A DNA stretch of 12,541 bases from UBA11373 sp046714175 (GTDB lineage Bacteria; Actinomycetota; Acidimicrobiia; Spongiisociales; UBA11373). This document shows, piece after piece, positions 1 to 8,964 of the stretch. The position numbers were made by a program, and so were the translations under genes. How positions within the stretch are numbered: the stretch's first letter is position 1; each line of letters opens with the position of its first letter. The DNA is taken from NCBI GenBank assembly GCA_046714175.1, contig JBKKBI010000012.1:1-12541 (forward strand), written 5' to 3'. The notes under the pieces were generated by a model. The model saw only the letters and a list, made by a program, of their open reading frames with translations, was not told where the DNA came from and did no database searches.

Positions 1-2
1 GG

Positions 3-965
3 ATGACCTGGTCCGAGGCGATGCGGCGCTACGGCTCAGACAAGCCCGACACCCGGTTCGCGATGGAGTTGGTCGACCTCGACGCGATCTTCGCCGCCAC
101 CGGCTTCCAGGCTTTCGCCGGGGTGCTCGGGTCGGGTGGCGCCATCGTGGGGATCAACGCCGGAGTGCGCGCGGCGAGCCGCTCGGTGCTCGATGCCCTT
201 GTGGAGCGTGCCCGGGCGCTGGGGGCCAAAGGTCTGGTATGGATAGTGGTCGAAGCGGACGGCACATTGCGTTCTCCGGTGGCCAAGCATCTTGCCGCCT
301 CCGAGATGGAGGCGGTCAAGACTGCGCTCGGAGCACGACCGGGCGATGTACTGCTGGTGGTCGGCGACAACCCGAAGGTGGCGCGCTCGGTGTTGGGGAC
401 ACTGCGCCTCGAACTGGGCCGTCCTGCCACCCATGACGACCTGCGTTTTCTCTGGGTGGTGGACTTCCCGGTTTTCTCGGTGGACGAGGCCGGCAACCTT
501 TCCCCGGAGCACCATCCCTTCACGGCGCCCTACAGCGTGGAGGAGATGCGGACCGATCCCGAACATGCGCTCTCCCGGGCCTACGACCTGGTGGTGAATG
601 GGGTGGAGTTGGGATCGGGTTCGGAGCGGATCCACGACCCACGCGTCCAGGCTGAGGTCTTCGCCATCCTGGGGATCTCCGATGCCGAGGCAGAGTCGCG
701 TTTTGGCTGGTTCATGCGGGCGCTTCGTTTTGGAACTCCGCCGCACGCCGGTTTCGCGGTCGGGCTCGACCGGCTGGTGATGGTCATGCAGGACGAGCCA
801 AACATCCGCGAGGTGATGCCGTTCCCCAAGACTCAGACCGGCTTCGATCCAATGACCGGTACCCCGGGTCCCGTCGATGAGCGCCAGCTCGAGGAGTTGG
901 GCATCGATCTGCGGCCTGAGGTGCGGGCGGTCCTGTCCAACTCGCCCGTCGCAACGGATGGGTGA
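3..965 (+). CDS. aspS: Aspartate--tRNA ligase, C-terminal part (5' end outside window)
   Basis: This is the C-terminal 320 residues of a class II aspartyl-tRNA synthetase, which charges tRNA-Asp with aspartate in the cytoplasm. The fragment opens in the conserved block MTWSEAMRRYGSDKPDTRF, so the Met at position 3 is internal and the gene runs off the left edge. The bacterial GAD insertion domain follows (about residues 20-125). The catalytic core then resumes with DFPVF and HHPFTAP (about 154-175), GSERIHDP, and class II motif 3 in GFAVGLDRLVMVM, which holds the ATP-binding arginine. The C-terminal FPKTQTGFDPMTG block is typical of bacterial AspRS. Bacterial enzymes are near 590 residues, so a little over half is present. 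The residues that separate Asp-only from Asp/Asn-charging enzymes lie in the missing N-terminus. The stop overlaps the rarA start by 8 bp, suggesting co-transcription. The identification is secure. Confidence 0.97.
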   Translation: MTWSEAMRRYGSDKPDTRFAMELVDLDAIFAATGFQAFAGVLGSGGAIVGINAGVRAASRSVLDALVERARALGAKGLVWIVVEADGTLRSPVAKHLAASEMEAVKTALGARPGDVLLVVGDNPKVARSVLGTLRLELGRPATHDDLRFLWVVDFPVFSVDEAGNLSPEHHPFTAPYSVEEMRTDPEHALSRAYDLVVNGVELGSGSERIHDPRVQAEVFAILGISDAEAESRFGWFMRALRFGTPPHAGFAVGLDRLVMVMQDEPNIREVMPFPKTQTGFDPMTGTPGPVDERQLEELGIDLRPEVRAVLSNSPVATDG

Positions 966-2289
966 CCTGTTCGCCGCCGATCGGGCGGCGCATCGGCGGT
1001 CGGCAGAGCCGCTGGCAGCGCGTCTCCGACCCCGCACGCTGGAAGAAGTCGTCGGCCAGCCCCATCTGCTCGCCCCGGGCGCGGCCTTTGGCGAGATGGT
1101 GCGCGCCGGACGGCCGGTGTCGATGATCCTATGGGGTCCGCCGGGCACCGGGAAGACCACGCTGGCGGCACTCGTCGCCTCCGCCACCAATGCAGAACTG
1201 GCATCGCTCTCGGCCACCGCGGCGGGGGTCAAGGATGTCCGCGAGGTGCTGGCGTCGGCCACGGCGCGTCTCGAGCAGGACGAGCGGCGCACGGTGCTCT
1301 TCTTGGATGAGATTCACCGTTTCACCAAGTCGCAGCAGGACGCCTTGCTTCCCGGAGTGGAGAGCGGCACCGTGATACTGGTCGGCGCAACAACGGAGAA
1401 CCCCTTTTTCGAGGTCAACTCGCCGTTGATCTCTCGGAGCACCTTGTTCCGCCTCGAGGCCCTCGGTCCCGCGGACGTGGCGGTTCTCATCGACCGCGCC
1501 TTCTCCGATCCGCGCGGCATATCGCAGCCCGCGGGGATCACAGCCGAGGCGCGCGATTTGCTGGCCGACCGATGCGGCGGCGATGCCCGGCTGGCGCTGA
1601 ATGCGCTCGAAGTGGCGGCGCTGATCTCTGCCGGCCGCGGCGACGGGATGATCGATGCTGCCGCGGTCTCCGAGGCGCTGCAGCACCGCGTGATCCGGTA
1701 CGACCGCGACGGCGATCAGCACCATGACGTCATTTCGGCCTTCATCAAATCGGTGCGTGGGTCCGACCCCGATGCGGCCGCTTACTGGCTGCAGGTGATG
1801 CTCGCCGCCGGTGAGGATCCCGAGTTCATCGCCCGCAGGCTGGTGATCCTCGCCTCCGAGGACATCGGGCTTGCCGATAGCCGCGGTCTGCTAGTCGCGG
1901 TGGCCGCGGCCCACGGCCTCGCGTTTGTTGGCCTTCCCGAGGCGGCGTACTCGCTCTTCCATGCCACGTTGTACCTGGCGACGGCCCCGAAGTCGAACTC
2001 GATCGCTCGCGCCATCAGCGCCGCCGCAGCCCTCGTCGCCGAGACCCCGGGGGCGGAGGTTCCGCCGCACCTTCGTTCCACGGGATATCGCGGCGCCGAG
2101 ATCTTGGGCCACGGAGTGGGCTACCTATACCCGCACGACCATCCCGAAGGCGTGGTGGCCCAGCAGTACTTGCCCGACGCCGCCCGGGGACGCGTCGTCT
2201 ATCGCCCGGGCCGGATCGGCGCCGAAGCGGCAACCGCTGAACGCGTCGCGGAGGTCGACCGGCGGATGGGACGCCAGCCCCGGGAGTGA
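958..2289 (+). CDS. rarA: Replication-associated recombination protein A (RarA/MgsA AAA+ ATPase)
   Basis: A 443-residue AAA+ ATPase of the RarA/MgsA/WRNIP1 family, close to the 447 residues of E. coli RarA. The family acts at stalled replication forks and is related to clamp-loader subunits. Visible motifs are the N-terminal block ARLRPRTLEEVVGQPHLL (residues 21-38), Walker A GPPGTGKTT (60-68), Walker B VLFLDE (113-118), sensor 1 GATTENP (143-149) and a probable arginine finger in LISRSTLF (R160). The C-terminal half has the family's tetramerisation region (SAFIKSVRGSDPDAAAYWL, then RRLVILASEDIGLAD). I chose ATG 958 because family similarity begins right after it. The reading frame stays open 27 codons further upstream, but that part overlaps aspS and looks unlike any family member. 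No good Shine-Dalgarno precedes 958, so translation is probably coupled to the end of aspS. The same neighbour order (aspS, rarA, alaS) occurs in other actinobacteria. Confidence 0.95.
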   Translation: MGDLFAADRAAHRRSAEPLAARLRPRTLEEVVGQPHLLAPGAAFGEMVRAGRPVSMILWGPPGTGKTTLAALVASATNAELASLSATAAGVKDVREVLASATARLEQDERRTVLFLDEIHRFTKSQQDALLPGVESGTVILVGATTENPFFEVNSPLISRSTLFRLEALGPADVAVLIDRAFSDPRGISQPAGITAEARDLLADRCGGDARLALNALEVAALISAGRGDGMIDAAAVSEALQHRVIRYDRDGDQHHDVISAFIKSVRGSDPDAAAYWLQVMLAAGEDPEFIARRLVILASEDIGLADSRGLLVAVAAAHGLAFVGLPEAAYSLFHATLYLATAPKSNSIARAISAAAALVAETPGAEVPPHLRSTGYRGAEILGHGVGYLYPHDHPEGVVAQQYLPDAARGRVVYRPGRIGAEAATAERVAEVDRRMGRQPRE

Positions 2290-2315
2290 AGGGCGGGCAT
2301 CGACTCCGGTACTCT
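2286..2315 (+). promoter_or_regulatory. Probable promoter of alaS, giving a leaderless mRNA
   Basis: A TANNNT-type -10 element, TACTCT, lies at 2310-2315. A weak -35 match, GTGAAG (3 of 6 to TTGACA), lies at 2286-2291 with an 18-bp spacer. The alaS ATG begins 9 nt after the last base of the -10, about where transcription should start. There is no purine-rich Shine-Dalgarno in the 34 bp between rarA and alaS. Together this suggests a leaderless transcript, which is common in actinobacteria. The evidence is sequence pattern only. Confidence 0.45.
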
Positions 2316-2323
2316 CAACCCGA

Positions 2324-4953
<2,630 letters not shown>

Positions 4954-4957
<4 letters not shown>

Positions 4958-5370
4958 CGGGCGGGCGCGTCGTCGCACTGGACTACGGCACCCACCGCGT
5001 AGGCGTCGCGGTGAGTGACGCCATCAGACTCACCGCACAGCCGGTCGGCGTCCTCAAGCGTGGTCCGCGTTTTCCGCAGGATCTGGTCGCACTCATGGGG
5101 CAATGGGAAGTCGCCGAGGTCGTCGTCGGTCTTCCGATCGGTCTCGATGGCCGGGAGGGAGCTGCGGCTGCACAGGCTCGCGCCTTTGCCGCCGAGGTCG
5201 GCGCAGCCACGGGGGTGACAACGGTCCTGTACGACGAGCGGTTCAGTACCGTGGTCGCCGAGCGGGCGATGATCGCCGGCGGCGCCCGTCGTGACCGGCG
5301 TCGGCGCAGTCGCGATGGGGTGGCGGCGGCGGTTTTCCTGCAGGACTACCTGGATCGGCGGCGGCGATGA
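4954..5370 (+). CDS. ruvX: Putative pre-16S rRNA nuclease / Holliday junction resolvase-like protein (RuvX/YqgF)
   Basis: A 138-residue RNase H-fold protein of the YqgF/RuvX family, normal in length. In E. coli the homologue is implicated in trimming the 5' end of 16S pre-rRNA, and the mycobacterial form has been studied as a Holliday junction resolvase. The acidic active-site residues are recognisable: D10 in ALDYG, E95 in YDERFST and D121 in RDGVAAAVFLQDYLD. The conserved VVVGLPIGLDG strand lies between them. The start is GTG 4954, which overlaps the alaS stop in GTGA, with GGGAGG at 4938-4943 placed 10 nt upstream as ribosome binding site. The stop overlaps the mltG start in ATGA. The neighbourhood alaS-ruvX-mltG-aroE is widespread in actinobacteria and supports the call. 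Which of the two activities dominates here cannot be read from the sequence. Confidence 0.93.
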
Positions 5371-6470
5371 GCCTGGAACTGGAACGAGCCCGGGATAGGC
5401 GGCCACCGTCGCCGTTGCGGAGGCGAGTCACCCGGATTCTCCTCGGGGTGGGGGTGACGGTGGTTCTGCTCGGTGGCGCCTATTTCGGGGTCAAGTGGCT
5501 CGCCGCCGAAGTCAGTGACATCATCGCGGGGCCGCCGGACTCGACGGTCGTTGCCGGGCTCCCGGTGAGCTTCGAGGTGACTCCCGGGGCGCCGGCCAGC
5601 CAGATCGCCCAGGACCTTGCCGAGGCTGGAGTGGTTTCCAGCGCCGCCGCGTTCGATCGTGCGGTCCGCGACGCCCGAGCCAGTGATCGGCTCCAGGCGG
5701 GGGAGTACGACCTCGTCACCGGGATGGCGCCGGAGGCCGTTCTAGAGATTCTGCTCGCCGGCCCGCCGGTGGAGACGTACCTGCTCACAATCGTGGAGGG
5801 TCTCACGGCCGGCCAAATGCTGGAGTCGATCTCCCGGCAAACAGGAGTCCCGTTCGCCGAGCTCACGACCGTGCTGCTCGACGGCACTGTCACCAGTGGG
5901 CTGCATGACACTCCGCCTGATGCTCTCGAGGACTGGGAGGGGCTGCTCTTCCCCGACACCTACGAATTCGACGGTGATGCCACCGCCGCGGACATCCTGG
6001 CGCAGATGGCTGCCACCGCAGAGGAGAGGGTTGGGGGATTGGATTGGACCGTTCTTGCAGAGCACGGTCTCACGCCATATCAGGGGGTGATCATCGCCTC
6101 GCTCATCGAACGCGAAGCGCTGCTCGATGCCGACCGGCCGCTGGTGGCCAGCGTGATTCTCAACCGACTGGCAGCGCCGATGAATCTGCAATTCGATTCG
6201 ACGGTGGTGTATGCCCTGGGAGGGCTTCCCGACGGCGGACTCACCCTGGAGCATCTCCAGGTGGATTCGCCGTACAACACTTATCTCTATGCCGGTTTGC
6301 CCCCGACCCCGATTGCCGGGGTGGGTCTGGCCTCGTTGACCGCAGCCGCGACTCCGGCGATCAGCAACTACATCTTCTTCATGACCCGGGATGACACCGG
6401 GAAGCTCCATTTCACGGGCGACTACGAGGAGTTCCTGGAGTGGCAGCAGGAGGCGGAGTCCACCCCGTGA
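5367..6470 (+). CDS. mltG: Endolytic murein transglycosylase MltG (YceG-like)
   Basis: A 367-residue membrane-anchored lytic transglycosylase that cuts nascent peptidoglycan strands and is thought to act as a glycan-chain terminase. A short basic cytoplasmic tail (RRRVTR) precedes one transmembrane helix at about residues 24-44, so the rest lies outside the membrane. A LysM-like region follows (SFEVTPGAPASQIAQDLAEA). The YceG catalytic domain has the hallmark block IIASLIEREALL with probable catalytic glutamate E248, then VASVILNRLAAPMNLQFDST and the C-terminal SPYNTYLYAGLPPTPI. The E. coli enzyme has 340 residues, so the length is normal. The start is ATG 5367, overlapping the ruvX stop in ATGA. 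Only a weak Shine-Dalgarno is seen, so coupling to ruvX is likely. The stop overlaps aroE in GTGA. Confidence 0.95.
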   Translation: MSLELERARDRRPPSPLRRRVTRILLGVGVTVVLLGGAYFGVKWLAAEVSDIIAGPPDSTVVAGLPVSFEVTPGAPASQIAQDLAEAGVVSSAAAFDRAVRDARASDRLQAGEYDLVTGMAPEAVLEILLAGPPVETYLLTIVEGLTAGQMLESISRQTGVPFAELTTVLLDGTVTSGLHDTPPDALEDWEGLLFPDTYEFDGDATAADILAQMAATAEERVGGLDWTVLAEHGLTPYQGVIIASLIEREALLDADRPLVASVILNRLAAPMNLQFDSTVVYALGGLPDGGLTLEHLQVDSPYNTYLYAGLPPTPIAGVGLASLTAAATPAISNYIFFMTRDDTGKLHFTGDYEEFLEWQQEAESTP

Positions 6471-7246
6471 GGCTGGCCCTGTTGGGAATGCCGGTGCGGC
6501 ACTCCCGATCGCCTCAGATCCACCGTGCCGCGCTGGCGGCGTGCGGTTTGGCCGGCGACTACGGCATCCGGGAGGTCGACGCTGCCGGTTTCGCCGCGGC
6601 GTGCCGGGATCTGGAGGCTGGGCGCCTGGACGGAGCCAACATCACGATGCCGCACAAGCGTCGCGCCCGCGATGCCTGCGGGCGCCTCGACCCGGTGGCG
6701 GAGCGGGCGGGCGCGGTGAACACGATGGCGCTTCGGGACGGCGAGCTCACCGGGTGGTGCACCGACGTCGCTGCCATCCGGCTGGCCCTGGCCGGTCTCC
6801 CGGATGGGCCGGTGCTCATCCTGGGAGGGGGTGGGGCTGCCGCCGCCGCCGCGGTGGCAGCCTCGGGCCGGACAGTGTGCGTCTCGACCCGCCGGCCCGG
6901 AGCCGCGGCGCAGGTCCTGATGGCGGCGGGTGGCGGCGAGGTGGTGCCGTGGGGGATCGGGGTCGTCGGGGCGCTGGTGGTGAACGCCACCCCCCTGGGG
7001 GTGGCGGGCGAGTCGCTTCCGGAAGCGGTCCTGGAATCGGCCGCGGGGTTGGTCGATCTCGCCTACGGATCGGCTCCGACCCCGGCCACGCAGGTGGCCG
7101 GGGGACGGGGGATTCCCGTCGTCGACGGCCTCACCATCCTGGTCGACCAGGCGGCGGCGGCCTTCACGATTTGGACCGGTTTGGAGGCTCCGCGGGCGGT
7201 AATGGCGGCTGCCGCCCGGTCCGGGGGGAACCTCAAGGAGGGGTGA
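6467..7246 (+). CDS. aroE: Shikimate dehydrogenase (NADP+)
   Basis: A 259-residue shikimate 5-dehydrogenase that reduces 3-dehydroshikimate to shikimate in aromatic amino acid synthesis. The substrate domain shows GMPVRHSRSPQIHRAAL (residues 7-23, including the shikimate-binding serines), GANITMPHK with catalytic lysine K64, AGAVNTM (81-87) and catalytic aspartate D100 in GWCTD. The NADP-binding fold begins with LILGGGGAAAAAA, then VVNATPLGVAG and a C-terminal DQAAAAFTIWTG block. The usual Asn-Thr-Asp-Gly stretch reads Cys-Thr-Asp-Val here (C98 and V101), a departure from the common pattern. The start is GTG 6467, overlapping the mltG stop in GTGA, with GGAG at 6455-6458 placed 8 nt upstream. 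The frame is open a little further upstream inside mltG, but family similarity starts at residue 2 or 3. Confidence 0.94.
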   Translation: MRLALLGMPVRHSRSPQIHRAALAACGLAGDYGIREVDAAGFAAACRDLEAGRLDGANITMPHKRRARDACGRLDPVAERAGAVNTMALRDGELTGWCTDVAAIRLALAGLPDGPVLILGGGGAAAAAAVAASGRTVCVSTRRPGAAAQVLMAAGGGEVVPWGIGVVGALVVNATPLGVAGESLPEAVLESAAGLVDLAYGSAPTPATQVAGGRGIPVVDGLTILVDQAAAAFTIWTGLEAPRAVMAAAARSGGNLKEG

Positions 7247-7286
7247 AACCCTGCCGACAGACCTGCATGGCCCCAACACGGGCGGC

Positions 7287-7292
7287 AGGAGG
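7287..7292 (+). promoter_or_regulatory. Ribosome binding site that decides the pilB start
   Basis: AGGAGG lies 4 nt before ATG 7297. The spacing is short, but this is the only strong Shine-Dalgarno close to any in-frame start. A second purine-rich stretch at 7235-7243 ends right at an in-frame GTG (7243), too close to serve it, and is 23 nt or more from ATG 7267. Confidence 0.6.
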
Positions 7293-7296
7293 CGTC

Positions 7297-8964
7297 ATGC
7301 TGGAGCGCGACCATATCGGAGCGGTCCTGGTCGAATCTGGGCTGGTTTCGCCCGGGGATCTGCAGCGCGCCCGGGATCGCCAGGCCGAGACCGGAGAGTC
7401 GCTGACCCGGGTGCTGGTCGCCGAGGGAATGGTCGCCGAAACCACCCTGGCGCAGGCTCTGGGACGCCACATCGGCGTCGACTTCATCAGCCTGGCCGAC
7501 ACCGTGATCGATCCCGCCGCCGCCGCCCTCATCCCCGAATCCCTGGCGCGCCGTTACGGGGTCATCCCGGTCCGATTCGAAGATGAGTCCCTTATCGTCG
7601 CCATGGTCGACCCCGGGAATGTCCTGGTGGTAGACGACGTCCGCGCCATCACCGGACGCCGTGTGGTGCCTCGGATCGCCCTCCGCGCCGACGTCGAGGA
7701 CGCCATCCGCCGCCAGAGCCGCTATGACGACTCGGTGACGGACCTGGCCGGCATCGTCGGTGTCGACGATCCGGCCGACGACCTGAGCCGGGTCCAGGCC
7801 GCGGTCGAAGAGGCGCCGATTGTCAAGCTCGTGAATACTCTGATCACTCGCGCGGTCAACGAACGCGCTTCCGACCTCCACATAGAGCCGGGCGAGCGCG
7901 ATCTGCGAGTGCGCTTCCGCATCGACGGCGTGCTTCACGAGATCATGACGACTCCGCGGTCGGTCTCCGGTGCCGTCGTCTCGCGCCTCAAGATCATGGC
8001 AGACCTCGACATCGCCGAACGGCGGGTACCCCAGGACGGCCGGGTGACGATTCGGGTGGCCGGGCGACCCATCGACCTGCGGGTGGCCACACTGCCTTCG
8101 ATCTACGGCGAGAAGGTGGTACTGCGAATCCTGGACAAGGACGACGCGATTCTTGGCCTCACGGACCTCGGTTTCCTTCCCCACTCCCTGCAACGATTCG
8201 AGTCGTCCTACTCCAAGCCGTACGGGGCCATCCTGGTCACCGGGCCGACTGGTTCCGGCAAGACCACCACCCTCTACTCCGCTCTGCAGGTGCTCAACCG
8301 GCCCCACGTCAATATCATCACCGTCGAAGATCCTGTGGAGTATCGGCTCCCCGGCATCACCCAGGTGCAGGTGAATCGCAAGGCGGGTTTGCAGTTCGCC
8401 ACGGTGCTCAAGTCGATTCTTCGTTCCGACCCCGACATCGTGCTCATCGGAGAGGTGCGCGACTCCGAGACCGCCAAGATCGCCGTCGAGGCGGCCCTTA
8501 CCGGGCACTTGGTGCTCACGACCCTGCACACCAACGACGCGGCTTCTTCGGTGGGCCGGCTGATCGACATGGGCGTCGAGCCCTATCTGGTCTCTTCGGC
8601 CCTCGACTCTGCTCTGGCGCAGCGCCTCGCTCGCCGTCTGTGCGAGCGCTGCAAAGAGCCGCGCATCCCCAGTCTGGAAGTGGTCCGTCAGATGGGCTAT
8701 GACCCCGACGCCGGGCCGGTGACCCTGCACTCCGCGGTGGGATGCCGGATGTGTTCCGAGACCGGATACCGCGGTCGTCTGGCGATCACCGAAGTCATGC
8801 TCTTCTCGGAGGAGATTCAGCGAATGGCGGTCGAGCGCCGCCCCTCTGACGAGATCAAGCGCCTCGCGGTCGAACAGGGCATGCGCACGCTGCGCCAGGA
8901 CGGCATGGAAAAGGCGCGGCTGGGCATGACGACGCTAGAAGAAGTCCTCAGGGTGGTGACGTAA
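7297..8964 (+). CDS. pilB: Type IV pilus assembly (extension) ATPase PilB/GspE family
   Basis: A 555-residue secretion-superfamily ATPase that powers pilin polymerisation from the cytoplasmic side of the PilC platform. The N-terminal 150 or so residues are a GspE N-terminal (MshEN-type) domain, beginning HIGAVLVESGLVSPGDLQRA. The ATPase core has Walker A GPTGSGKT (316-323, K322), VEDPVEYRLPGITQVQVN, Walker B DPDIVLIGEVRD (378-389, E386) and a His box in TGHLVLTTLHTNDAAS. A PilB-type zinc site is formed by CERC (C449, C452) and CRMC (C483, C486). That site and the length point to PilB rather than PilT. I chose ATG 7297 from AGGAGG at 7287-7292 and the start of family similarity. In-frame alternatives are ATG 7267 and GTG 7243, the latter overlapping the aroE stop. 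The frame is open far upstream across aroE and mltG, but that part is shadow. The stop overlaps pilT by one base (TAATG). Confidence 0.94.
   Translation: MLERDHIGAVLVESGLVSPGDLQRARDRQAETGESLTRVLVAEGMVAETTLAQALGRHIGVDFISLADTVIDPAAAALIPESLARRYGVIPVRFEDESLIVAMVDPGNVLVVDDVRAITGRRVVPRIALRADVEDAIRRQSRYDDSVTDLAGIVGVDDPADDLSRVQAAVEEAPIVKLVNTLITRAVNERASDLHIEPGERDLRVRFRIDGVLHEIMTTPRSVSGAVVSRLKIMADLDIAERRVPQDGRVTIRVAGRPIDLRVATLPSIYGEKVVLRILDKDDAILGLTDLGFLPHSLQRFESSYSKPYGAILVTGPTGSGKTTTLYSALQVLNRPHVNIITVEDPVEYRLPGITQVQVNRKAGLQFATVLKSILRSDPDIVLIGEVRDSETAKIAVEAALTGHLVLTTLHTNDAASSVGRLIDMGVEPYLVSSALDSALAQRLARRLCERCKEPRIPSLEVVRQMGYDPDAGPVTLHSAVGCRMCSETGYRGRLAITEVMLFSEEIQRMAVERRPSDEIKRLAVEQGMRTLRQDGMEKARLGMTTLEEVLRVVT

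Noticed and set aside
36..1292. 418-codon open frame on the minus strand opposite aspS and rarA
   Set aside because: It spans two recognised genes on the other strand, shows no recognisable motif and has no ribosome binding site of note.
1870..1880. GCCGATAG resembling a WhiG-type -10 inside rarA
   Set aside because: It lies in a conserved coding block (EDIGLADSRG), far from any gene start.
1925..2323. 133-codon N-terminal extension of alaS overlapping rarA
   Set aside because: AlaRS similarity begins at ATG 2324. The upstream part is Arg/Pro/Ser-rich shadow of the rarA reading frame.
7239..7252. Small hairpin at the aroE stop (GGGT-GAA-ACCC)
   Set aside because: A four-pair stem with a 3-nt loop and no U-run is too weak to call a terminator.
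6391..7296. 302-codon N-terminal extension of pilB through aroE
   Set aside because: The translation is Gly/Arg-rich shadow of aroE. The MshEN/GspE_N domain starts right after ATG 7297.
7243..7296. Alternative pilB starts at GTG 7243 and ATG 7267
   Set aside because: GTG 7243 would overlap the aroE stop as at other junctions, but the purine-rich stretch is only 1-2 nt away and the extra residues look unrelated to PilB. ATG 7267 lacks a well-spaced ribosome binding site. Neither is fully excluded.
7063..8730. 555-codon open frame on the minus strand opposite pilB
   Set aside because: It lies opposite a gene with clear PilB motifs. Its translation is rich in His, Arg, Gly and Asp without family blocks, as expected for antisense shadow in high-GC DNA.
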